NCBI GenBank assembly: GCA_027484885.1
Contig: JAIXSD010000028.1
Span: forward strand, 1 to 5,176
Reading direction: 5' to 3'
Length of the DNA stretch: 5,176 nt
From: Rubrivivax sp.
GTDB lineage: Bacteria; Pseudomonadota; Gammaproteobacteria; Burkholderiales; Burkholderiaceae_C
The position numbers were made by a program, and so were the translations under genes. The notes below the pieces were generated by a model. That model saw nothing but the letters and a program-made list of their open reading frames with translations. It was not told where the DNA came from and made no database searches. This document shows, piece by piece, positions 1 to 5,176 of the stretch (its first letter is position 1; every line of letters starts with the position of its first letter).

Positions 1-1008
1 CACGAGCGCCAGAAAGCCGCCTGTGGCGAGAGCTGGAGCTACCGTGACGAAGACGGCAGCCTGCTGGGCCAGAAGGTCACGCCGCTGGACCGCGTGGGCA
101 TCTATGTGCCCGGCGGCAAGGCCGCCTACCCGAGCAGCGTGCTGATGAACGCCATCCCGGCCCAGGTGGCCGGCGTGCCCGAGATCATCATGGTGGTGCC
201 CACGCCTGGTGGCGAGAAGAACCCCCTGGTGCTGGCTGCGGCCTATGTGGCCGGCGTGCACCGCGCCTTCACCCTGGGCGGCGCCCAGGCCGTGGCGGCC
301 CTGGCCTATGGCACGGCCACCGTGCCGCGCGTGGACAAGATCACCGGCCCCGGCAATGCCTATGTGGCCAGCGCCAAGAAGCATGTCTTCGGCCAGGTCG
401 GCATCGACATGATTGCCGGCCCCAGCGAGATCCTGGTGCTGGCCGATGGCTCGACGCCGCCGGACTGGGTGGCCATGGATTTGTTCAGCCAGGCCGAGCA
501 TGACGAGCTGGCGCAAAGCATCCTGCTTTGCCCCGATGCCGCCTACATCGCCCAGGTGGCCGAGGCGATCGAGCGCCTGTTGCCCACCATGCCGCGCCAG
601 GCCATCATCCGCGCTTCGCTGGAAGGCCGCGGCGCGCTGATCCAGACGCGCTCGATGGAAGAGGCCTGCGAGATCAGCAACCGCATCGCGCCCGAGCATC
701 TGGAGGTGTCCAGCCGCGACCCGCATCGCTGGGAGTCGCTGCTGCGCCATGCCGGAGCCATCTTCCTCGGGGCCTACACCAGCGAATCCCTGGGCGACTA
801 CTGCGCCGGGCCCAACCATGTGCTGCCCACCTCGGGCACGGCGCGCTTCTCGTCGCCGCTGGGGGTGTACGACTTCCAGAAGCGATCGAGCCTGATCGAA
901 GTCAGCGAAGCCGGTGCGCAAAAGCTGGGCCCGATCGCCGCCGAGCTGGCCTATGGCGAAGGCTTGCAAGGGCATGCGCGGGCGGCAGAGCTGCGCCTGC
1001 GTTCCTGA
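1..1008 (+). CDS. hisD: Histidinol dehydrogenase HisD, 5'-truncated by window edge
   Basis: This enzyme catalyses the last two steps of histidine synthesis, oxidising L-histidinol through histidinaldehyde to L-histidine with two NAD+ and a bound zinc, in the cytoplasm. The reading frame is open from base 1, so the true start lies upstream; 335 residues are visible. Spacing against the E. coli enzyme suggests about 95 N-terminal residues are missing. The glycine-rich segment [16 protein letters not shown] lies at fragment residues 30-45. Family zinc ligands are all present: Gln164 and His167 in SQAEHDE, Asp266 in GDYCAGPNH, and His325 in GHARAAELR. The catalytic Glu-His pair is in PEHL (residues 232-233). 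Nothing looks broken, and the TGA stop is at 1006-1008. The GTG at 94 is an internal codon, not a start. The next gene downstream is not a his gene, which is unusual because hisC would be expected there. Confidence 0.97.
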   Translation, partial: HERQKAACGESWSYRDEDGSLLGQKVTPLDRVGIYVPGGKAAYPSSVLMNAIPAQVAGVPEIIMVVPTPGGEKNPLVLAAAYVAGVHRAFTLGGAQAVAALAYGTATVPRVDKITGPGNAYVASAKKHVFGQVGIDMIAGPSEILVLADGSTPPDWVAMDLFSQAEHDELAQSILLCPDAAYIAQVAEAIERLLPTMPRQAIIRASLEGRGALIQTRSMEEACEISNRIAPEHLEVSSRDPHRWESLLRHAGAIFLGAYTSESLGDYCAGPNHVLPTSGTARFSSPLGVYDFQKRSSLIEVSEAGAQKLGPIAAELAYGEGLQGHARAAELRLRS

Positions 1009-1134
1009 GGCTCGCTGCTTCGGCTGACCTTCGGAGTGCATTGCGCGCAGAACCGGGGTTAGCCTTGGCCGGCAGTGGGCCGGGCTGTGGCAGAGTCGGG
1101 GTTCCGCCATCGCCCTGGCCCAGAGCCTCTTGTC

Positions 1135-2025
1135 TTGACCAGCCTGCCCCGCCGTCAACTGCTGATCAGCGCCTTGCCCGCCGCGGGCTGGGCGCCGAGC
1201 CCAGGGCTGGCTGCTGCTGTTGCTGCCGCCGCGCCACCGCTGCGCGTGCGCTACCCGCGGCCCATGCGTGAGATCGACCCCAGCAGCTGGTACCCGCTGC
1301 AACTGCTCAAGCTGGCGCTGGAGGCCTGCGGCGTCAGCTGTGAGCTGGAGCCCACGCGCCAGGTCATGGTGCAAAGCCGCGCCTTGCTCGACTTGCAAAC
1401 CGGCCAGGACGGGCTGGACATCGCCTGGAGCATGACCAGCATCGAGCGCGAGCGGCAGCTGCTGCCCATTCGTTTTCCGATCTACAAAGGCCTGTACGGC
1501 TGGCGCCTGATGCTGCTCAAGCGCGGGCTGGAGCCGCATCTGCTGCGCGAGGTGCGCAGCCTGGCCGATCTGCGCCGCTTCAGCCTGGTTCAGGGCCATG
1601 ACTGGCCGGACACGGCCATCCTGCGGGCCAATGGCTTGCAGGTGGTGACCGGCTCCTCCTTCGACGCCATGTTCAGCATGCTGCGCCTGGAGCGCGGTCA
1701 GGCCTTTCCGCGTGCCTTGCTGGAGATCGACTGGGAGCTGGAGAGCCACGCCGACAGCCTGGCCATCGACCCCCATCTCTGCCTGCACTACCCGACGGCC
1801 ATGTATTTTTTCGTCGGCCGCGCCAACCAGCGCCTGGCCGGCCTGGTCGAGCGTGGCCTGAACCGCCTGCTGGCCAAGGGCAGCTTCGAGCGCATCTTCA
1901 TGCAGTACCACGGCGCCATCCTGGCCCGCCATGTGCTGAGCCGGCGCCGCGTGCTGGAGCTGCACAACCCCTTGCTGCCGCCTGAAACGCCGCTACAGCG
2001 CAAGGAGCTGTGGATGCGCCCCTGA
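1135..2025 (+). CDS. Exported type 2 periplasmic-binding-protein-like protein, ligand unknown
   Basis: It resembles a family of orphan 'transporter substrate-binding domain' proteins of proteobacteria with the type 2 periplasmic binding fold; no ligand is known to me. From the TTG at 1135 it is 296 residues. The N-terminus has a twin-arginine-like stretch (LPRRQLL, residues 4-10), a hydrophobic Ala/Leu segment, and an Ala-rich possible cleavage region (about 27-33). The mature part starts LRVRYPRP (36-43). Family-like blocks follow: WYPLQLLKLALEACG (52-66), DIAWSMTSIERERQLLPIR (95-113), GHDWPDTAILRANGL (154-168), LHYPTAMYFFVG (217-228), and a C-terminal NPLLPPETPLQRKELW (278-293). The frame also allows GTG at 1075 or 1087, but those would add a charged, proline-rich leader before the signal; neither choice has a clear ribosome site. 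No permease or ATPase gene is next to it. The fold is fairly sure; the transport role is not. Confidence 0.75.
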   Translation: MTSLPRRQLLISALPAAGWAPSPGLAAAVAAAAPPLRVRYPRPMREIDPSSWYPLQLLKLALEACGVSCELEPTRQVMVQSRALLDLQTGQDGLDIAWSMTSIERERQLLPIRFPIYKGLYGWRLMLLKRGLEPHLLREVRSLADLRRFSLVQGHDWPDTAILRANGLQVVTGSSFDAMFSMLRLERGQAFPRALLEIDWELESHADSLAIDPHLCLHYPTAMYFFVGRANQRLAGLVERGLNRLLAKGSFERIFMQYHGAILARHVLSRRRVLELHNPLLPPETPLQRKELWMRP

Positions 2026-2095
2026 GGCGAGCTGGCCGCAGCGGGGGAGGGGGGCGAAAGAGTCTCAACACCTCTGGTCTCCGTGGTTTGAAATG

Positions 2096-2112
2096 AACAC
2101 GAACTTCGTGTT
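2096..2112. promoter_or_regulatory. Palindromic operator 1 of the toxin-antitoxin module
   Basis: This is a perfect 17-base inverted repeat, AACACGAA-C-TTCGTGTT, centred on base 2104. It is repeated almost exactly 16 bases downstream and lies just upstream of a gene for a ribbon-helix-helix antitoxin. Such antitoxins are known to bind short palindromes at their own promoters, alone or with the toxin. Symmetry and repetition are seen directly; the operator role is inferred. Confidence 0.7.
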
Positions 2113-2133
2113 GCACGAACTTCGTGTTACTCT
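2105..2133 (+). promoter_or_regulatory. Candidate extended -10 promoter of the toxin-antitoxin module
   Basis: TACTCT at 2128-2133 is preceded by TGT, giving an extended -10 (TGnTACTCT). TTCGTG at 2105-2110 lies at a 17-base spacing and is only a weak -35 match. Transcription would start near base 2140, at or next to the GTG start codon of the antitoxin. The element overlaps both palindromes, as expected for autorepression. TTGAAA at 2088-2093 is a better -35 hexamer, but no good -10 lies at the right distance from it. The call is tentative because promoters of GC-rich bacteria are hard to judge by eye. Confidence 0.4.
2114..2126. promoter_or_regulatory. Palindromic operator 2 of the toxin-antitoxin module
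   Basis: This is a perfect 13-base inverted repeat, CACGAA-C-TTCGTG, centred on base 2120. It has the same core as operator 1, and the 15-base unit CACGAACTTCGTGTT forms a direct repeat at 2098-2112 and 2114-2128 with one base between copies. It abuts the predicted -10 element, so a bound antitoxin would block RNA polymerase. The regulatory role is inferred from position and symmetry. Confidence 0.68.
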
Positions 2134-2140
2134 GCGGCCC

Positions 2141-2362
2141 GTGAAGAACGTGACCATCTCCATGGAAGACAGCGTCGCCGAATGGGCCCGGCTTGAGGCC
2201 GCGCGGCGCAACACCAGCGTCTCGCGCCTGGTCGGCGAGATGCTGGCCGAGAAGATGCGCCACGACGACGCCTACGAGCGCGCCATGCAGGACTGGCTGC
2301 ACCGCGAGCGCAGCTGGGCCTCAGACGGCGCGGCCTACCCGCAGCGGGGCGACGCGGCATGA
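2141..2362 (+). CDS. Ribbon-helix-helix antitoxin of a VapBC-type module
   Basis: This is the predicted antitoxin: it binds DNA at the upstream palindromes and neutralises the PIN toxin encoded next. The protein has 73 residues. Residues 2-8 (KNVTISM) form the DNA-contacting beta strand, followed by helix A (about 10-23) and the turn plus helix B around NTSVSRLVGEML (24-35). The tail (about 40-73: charged, with Trp52 and Trp59) is where antitoxins of this class usually contact the toxin. The GTG at 2141 is chosen because it places the beta strand at the N-terminus as in relatives. An in-frame ATG at 2093 would translate the operator palindromes into an extra leader, and the ATG at 2162 would remove the strand. 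There is no Shine-Dalgarno before the GTG, so translation may be leaderless. The stop overlaps the toxin start by 4 bases (ATGA, 2359-2362). Confidence 0.87.
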   Translation: MKNVTISMEDSVAEWARLEAARRNTSVSRLVGEMLAEKMRHDDAYERAMQDWLHRERSWASDGAAYPQRGDAA

Positions 2363-2817
2363 GTGCCGTGCTGGCCATCCGCGAGCCGGTGTTTGTCGAC
2401 ACCTCGGTGCTCATCCTCAGCGAAGACGGCGCCCAGCCCGAGGCGCGCGAGCAGGTCATGGCCGTGCTGCGCCTTCTTTGGCAGCAGCGCCGCGGCCGGC
2501 TCTCGACCCAGGTGCTCAACGATTTCTACCGCCTGGTCACCACCCGCATCCAGCCGCCCATGCCCAACGGCGATGCGCGGGCCGAGGTGCGGCGCTACCA
2601 GCGCTGGCAACCCTGGGCCATCGATCACGCGACGGTGGAAAGCGCCTGGTCGATCGAAAGCCGTTTCGGCCTGCCCTATGCCGACGCCCTGATCGTGGCC
2701 GCCGCCAAAGCCCAAGGCTGCAGTCGCCTGCTCAGCCTGGAGCTCAAGCACGAGCTGCAGCTGGACAGCGTGCAGATCCTCAACCCCTTGCTGATGGCGC
2801 CCGAGAGCCTGCAATGA
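2359..2817 (+). CDS. PIN-domain toxin (VapC-type ribonuclease)
   Basis: This is a predicted Mg2+-dependent endoribonuclease toxin, 152 residues, with one PIN domain. VapC proteins usually cut tRNA or rRNA; this target is unknown. Acidic positions of the PIN active site can be read in order: Asp14 in VFVDTSVLI, Asp55 in STQVLNDFYRLVT, Asp109 in LPYADALIVAAA and Glu128 in LLSLELKHE. In the relatives I recall, the second is usually Glu (QVLNEFY or QVLQEFY) and the last is Asp (SEDL or TEDL), so two of four acids differ conservatively. The domain ends with VQILNPLL (138-145), which matches the usual IVNPF-like end. It begins inside the antitoxin stop (ATGA) and ends inside the hisC start (ATGA at 2814-2817), so it looks co-translated with both neighbours. 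The family call is strong; full toxic activity is uncertain. Confidence 0.9.
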   Translation: MSAVLAIREPVFVDTSVLILSEDGAQPEAREQVMAVLRLLWQQRRGRLSTQVLNDFYRLVTTRIQPPMPNGDARAEVRRYQRWQPWAIDHATVESAWSIESRFGLPYADALIVAAAKAQGCSRLLSLELKHELQLDSVQILNPLLMAPESLQ

Positions 2818-3926
2818 CGACGACCCTGAACCGCGCCAGCGACGCCCCCGCCGATTCCCTGCCGCAGGCCCTGGCCGCCATCCGGCCCGATGTGCGCGCC
2901 ATGAGCGCCTACCCGGTGCAAAGCAGCGCCGGCCTGATCAAGCTGGACGTGATGGAGAACCCGTTTCGTCTGCCGGCCGAGCTGCAGGAGGCCCTGGGTC
3001 GCCGCCTCGGTGCCGTGGCGATCAACCGTTATCCGGCCGAGCGCACCCGTGAGCTGGCCCTGGCCCTGGCCGCCCACGCCGGCATGCCCGAAGGCTGCGA
3101 CATCGTGCTGGGCAATGGCTCGGACGAGCTGATCACCTTGCTGAGCATGGCCGTCAGCCAGCCCGGCGCCTGCGTGCTGACGCCGCTGCCCAGCTTTGTG
3201 ATGTACGAGCATTCGGCCCTTTACCAGGGCCTGGGTTTTGTCGGTGTGCCGCTGCGCGCGCAAGACTTCGAGCTGGACGGCCCGGCCATGCTGGCTGCCA
3301 TCGCCCAGCATCAGCCAGCGCTGATCTACCTGGCCTACCCGAACAACCCGACCGGCAATCTCTGGGACGCAGCCGTGATCGAGCAGATCATCGCCGCCGC
3401 GCCCGGCCTGGTGGTGATGGACGAGGCCTACCAGCCCTTTGCCGCCGCCGACTCCATGGCCTGGCTGCGCCGCCACCCGAAGGTGCTGGTCATGCGCACC
3501 ATGAGCAAGTTCGGCCTGGCCGGCGTGCGCATCGGCTATCTGATGGGCCGCAGCGAGCTGGTGGCGCAGATCGAAAAGCTGCGCCCGCCCTTCAACATCG
3601 GCGTGCTCAATGCCGAAGCCGGGCTTTTTGCGCTCGAACATGGCGAGGTCTACGCGGCGCAAGCGGCCGAGCTGCGCGCCCAGCGCGAGCGCGTTCTGGC
3701 GGCGCTGCAAAGCCTGCCTGGCGTGCAGGTCTTCCCCAGCCAGGGCAATATGCTGCTGGCGCGGGTGAAGGACGCGGCCGCCACTTTCGCGGCCATGAAG
3801 GCGCGCGGCGTGCTGATCAAGAACGCGTCCAGCGCCCATCCTTTGCTGGCCAACTGCTTGCGCATCACCATCGGCACGGCCGAGGAAAACACAGCCATGC
3901 TGGCTGCCCTGAAAGAAAGTCTCTGA
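2814..3926 (+). CDS. hisC: Histidinol-phosphate aminotransferase HisC
   Basis: This PLP-dependent class I/II aminotransferase converts imidazole-acetol phosphate and glutamate to L-histidinol phosphate and 2-oxoglutarate. It is a cytoplasmic homodimer in known members. The protein has 370 residues, near the usual 350-370. Visible motifs are [13 protein letters not shown] (23-35), Tyr73 in INRYPAERT, the phosphate-binding GNGSDEL (100-106), PNNPTGN (176-182), Asp203 and Tyr206 in DEAYQPF, the Schiff-base Lys232 in [13 protein letters not shown] with Arg239, and Arg350 in [12 protein letters not shown]. The ATG at 2814 keeps the conserved N-terminal IRPDVRAM block, which a start at the internal ATG 2901 would lose. 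GAGAG at 2803-2807 is a plausible ribosome site. The start overlaps the PIN toxin stop by 4 bases, implying coupling to an unrelated gene. The frame stays open upstream to about 2193, but only as a shadow of the toxin-antitoxin genes. Confidence 0.96.
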   Translation: MTTTLNRASDAPADSLPQALAAIRPDVRAMSAYPVQSSAGLIKLDVMENPFRLPAELQEALGRRLGAVAINRYPAERTRELALALAAHAGMPEGCDIVLGNGSDELITLLSMAVSQPGACVLTPLPSFVMYEHSALYQGLGFVGVPLRAQDFELDGPAMLAAIAQHQPALIYLAYPNNPTGNLWDAAVIEQIIAAAPGLVVMDEAYQPFAAADSMAWLRRHPKVLVMRTMSKFGLAGVRIGYLMGRSELVAQIEKLRPPFNIGVLNAEAGLFALEHGEVYAAQAAELRAQRERVLAALQSLPGVQVFPSQGNMLLARVKDAAATFAAMKARGVLIKNASSAHPLLANCLRITIGTAEENTAMLAALKESL

Positions 3927-3931
3927 GCATC

Positions 3932-4555
3932 ATGAGTACCGATCTGGTCCTGAGCCCCGCGCCCGCGGCGCGCATCGCCGAAGTCAGCCGCAATACCAAG
4001 GAAACGCAGATCCGCGTGCGCGTCAATCTCGATGGCACCGGCGAGGCGCGCCTGAACACCGGCATCGGCTTCTTCGACCACATGCTGGACCAGATCGCCC
4101 GCCACGGCCTGATCGATCTGGAGATTGATGCCAAGGGCGACTTGCACATCGACGGCCACCACACGGTGGAAGACGTGGGCATCACCCTCGGTCTGGCAGT
4201 GGCCCAAGCCGTGGGCGACAAAAAGGGCCTGACCCGCTACGGCCACAGCTATGTGCCGCTGGACGAGGCGCTGTCGCGCGTGGTGGTCGATTTCTCCGGC
4301 CGCCCCGGCCTGGCCATGGATGTGAAATTTACCGCCGGCTCGATTGGCGCCTTCGACACCCAGCTGGCGTTTGAGTTCTTCCAGGGTTTTGTCAACCATG
4401 CCCTGGTGTCCCTGCATGTGGACAACCTCAAGGGACATAACGCCCACCATCAGTGTGAAACCATCTTCAAGGCCTTCGGCCGCGCCCTGCGCATGGCCTT
4501 GACCCTGGACCCGCGCTCGTTGGGTGTGATCCCCTCGACCAAGGGCAGTCTTTGA
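3932..4555 (+). CDS. hisB: Imidazoleglycerol-phosphate dehydratase HisB, monofunctional
   Basis: This Mn2+-dependent enzyme dehydrates imidazoleglycerol phosphate to imidazole-acetol phosphate, the substrate of HisC. It has 207 residues with no phosphatase domain, unlike the bifunctional E. coli HisB, so a separate histidinol-phosphate phosphatase must exist elsewhere. Core motifs are [16 protein letters not shown] (44-59), [10 protein letters not shown] (72-81), [20 protein letters not shown] (104-123) and [19 protein letters not shown] (169-187), supplying the two HHxxE/D metal sites. The C-terminal PSTKGSL (201-207) is typical. About 13 residues precede the conserved [15 protein letters not shown], making a short extra leader. 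The ATG at 3932 lies 5 bases after the hisC stop; the only ribosome-site-like sequence is the purine run GAAAGAAAG at 3911-3919, which is weak and far, so coupling to hisC is likely. Confidence 0.97.
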   Translation: MSTDLVLSPAPAARIAEVSRNTKETQIRVRVNLDGTGEARLNTGIGFFDHMLDQIARHGLIDLEIDAKGDLHIDGHHTVEDVGITLGLAVAQAVGDKKGLTRYGHSYVPLDEALSRVVVDFSGRPGLAMDVKFTAGSIGAFDTQLAFEFFQGFVNHALVSLHVDNLKGHNAHHQCETIFKAFGRALRMALTLDPRSLGVIPSTKGSL

Positions 4556-4556
4556 C

Positions 4557-5176
4557 ATGAATCGGACTGTTGCAGTCGTTGATTACGGCATGGGCAATCT
4601 GCGCTCGGTTTCGCAGGCGGTGCTTCATGTGGCGCAGGACTCCGGGCTGGAGGTGGTGATCACCTCCGAGCCCGAGGCTGTGCGTGCCGCCGAACGCGTG
4701 GTGCTGCCGGGCCAGGGCGCCATGCGCGATTGCATGCGTGAGCTGCGTGATTCTGGCCTCCAGCAGGCGGTGCTCGAAGCCGCCGCCAGCAAGCCGCTGA
4801 TGGGCGTCTGCGTTGGCATGCAGATGCTGCTGGATCACAGCGAGGAGCAGGACACGCCGGGCCTGGGGCTGATCCCGGGGCGCGTGCGTCGCTTCCAGCT
4901 GGAGGGCCAACTGCAGCCCGATGGCAGCCGCTACAAGGTGCCGCAGATGGGCTGGAACCGCGTCCGTCAGGCGCAGCCCCATGCGCTGTGGGCCGGCATT
5001 CCTGATGAAAGCTGGTTCTACTTCGTGCACAGCTTCTATGCCGCGCCGTTAGATGTGCGCCACAGTGCCGGCGAGACCGATTACGGCCTGCGCTTTACCT
5101 GCGCGGTCGCCCGGGATAATATTTTTGCCACCCAATTCCACCCTGAAAAAAGTGCTGCGCTGGGCCTCGCCCTGTA
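4557..5176 (+). CDS. hisH: Imidazole glycerol phosphate synthase glutaminase subunit HisH, 3'-truncated
   Basis: This class I glutamine amidotransferase subunit hydrolyses glutamine and passes ammonia to HisF, forming imidazoleglycerol phosphate (the HisB substrate) and AICAR. The frame runs off the window after 206 complete codons plus TA, which would fit a Tyr codon (usual wording LALYRNF), so only a short C-terminal tail should be missing. Visible motifs are [12 protein letters not shown] (7-18), LPGQGAM (50-56), the nucleophile Cys85 in [19 protein letters not shown] (128-136), FYFVHSFY (154-161) and the catalytic His195 and Glu197 in TQFHPEKS. The catalytic Cys-His-Glu set is complete. 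The ATG is one base after the hisB stop; AAGGG at 4541-4545, inside the end of hisB, could serve as a ribosome site about 11 bases upstream. hisA and hisF would be expected next. Confidence 0.96.
   Translation, partial: MNRTVAVVDYGMGNLRSVSQAVLHVAQDSGLEVVITSEPEAVRAAERVVLPGQGAMRDCMRELRDSGLQQAVLEAAASKPLMGVCVGMQMLLDHSEEQDTPGLGLIPGRVRRFQLEGQLQPDGSRYKVPQMGWNRVRQAQPHALWAGIPDESWFYFVHSFYAAPLDVRHSAGETDYGLRFTCAVARDNIFATQFHPEKSAALGLAL

Noticed and set aside
1069..1083. A small hairpin CCGGC-AGTGG-GCCGG after hisD, as a possible terminator.
   Set aside because: It has only five base pairs, no following T run, and is expected by chance at this GC content. I see no convincing terminator in the 1009-1134 gap.
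528..1271. A 247-codon + strand frame spanning the hisD end and the gap after it.
   Set aside because: It is an out-of-frame shadow of hisD with Arg/Ala/Pro-rich content and no motif. The hisD frame carries all catalytic residues.
2043..2054. G-run GGGGGAGGGGGG upstream of the toxin-antitoxin module, as a possible G-quadruplex.
   Set aside because: Only two long G runs are present, so a stable three-tier quadruplex is not supported. The run is probably GC-rich intergenic sequence.
2093..2140. An ATG start at 2093 for the antitoxin.
   Set aside because: It would translate both operator palindromes into a 16-residue leader not expected in the family and would place the DNA-binding beta strand internally. 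The GTG at 2141 fits better.
2676..3839. A 387-codon open frame on the minus strand across hisC.
   Set aside because: It is antisense to hisC, rich in His/Gln/Gly/Ala as expected from the complement of GC-rich codons, and shows no recognisable motif. The same applies to the minus-strand frame at 3650-4558 and to that at 4467-5030.
2193..3926. A 577-codon open frame continuous with hisC, which could be read as a long fusion protein.
   Set aside because: The part before 2814 is low-complexity Arg/Ala/Pro-rich shadow coding opposite the better supported antitoxin and PIN frames. The HisC family N-terminus fits the ATG at 2814.
5143..5154. A run of six A in the hisH HPEKS codons, as a possible programmed frameshift site.
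   Set aside because: The codon phase (GAA AAA AGT) does not form a classic slippery heptamer, and the conserved motif continues in the same frame on both sides.

Overview
The window is a GC-rich stretch of bacterial chromosome in which every supported gene lies on the + strand. It carries the middle of a histidine biosynthesis operon: hisD (5' end cut by the window), hisC, hisB and hisH (3' end cut by the window). Gene order, a short monofunctional HisB and protein wording close to Burkholderiales enzymes (for example the HisB C-terminus PSTKGSL and the HisH segment [10 protein letters not shown]) suggest a betaproteobacterium of the Burkholderiales. This placement rests on recalled family sequences, not on a search.

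Layout: the C-terminal three quarters of hisD (1-1008); a 126-base gap with no convincing signal; a gene for an exported type 2 periplasmic-binding-protein-like protein of unknown ligand (about 1135-2025); a 115-base gap whose right half holds two near-identical palindromes and a likely extended -10 promoter (2096-2133); a ribbon-helix-helix antitoxin (2141-2362); a PIN-domain toxin (2359-2817); hisC (2814-3926); hisB (3932-4555); and hisH (4557 to the window end).

The four his genes encode histidinol dehydrogenase (last two steps), histidinol-phosphate aminotransferase, imidazoleglycerol-phosphate dehydratase and the glutaminase subunit of IGP synthase. hisC, hisB and hisH are packed with gaps of 5 and 1 bases. 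The unusual part is the roughly 1.8 kb between hisD and hisC, which holds two functionally unrelated items: the orphan binding-protein-like gene and a complete VapBC-type toxin-antitoxin module. The toxin stop codon overlaps the hisC start codon by 4 bases (ATGA), the same arrangement that joins antitoxin to toxin. The downstream his genes may therefore be transcribed from, and hisC translationally coupled to, an autoregulated toxin-antitoxin unit. This link is an inference from layout. The families themselves are known, and I do not see an entirely new system here.
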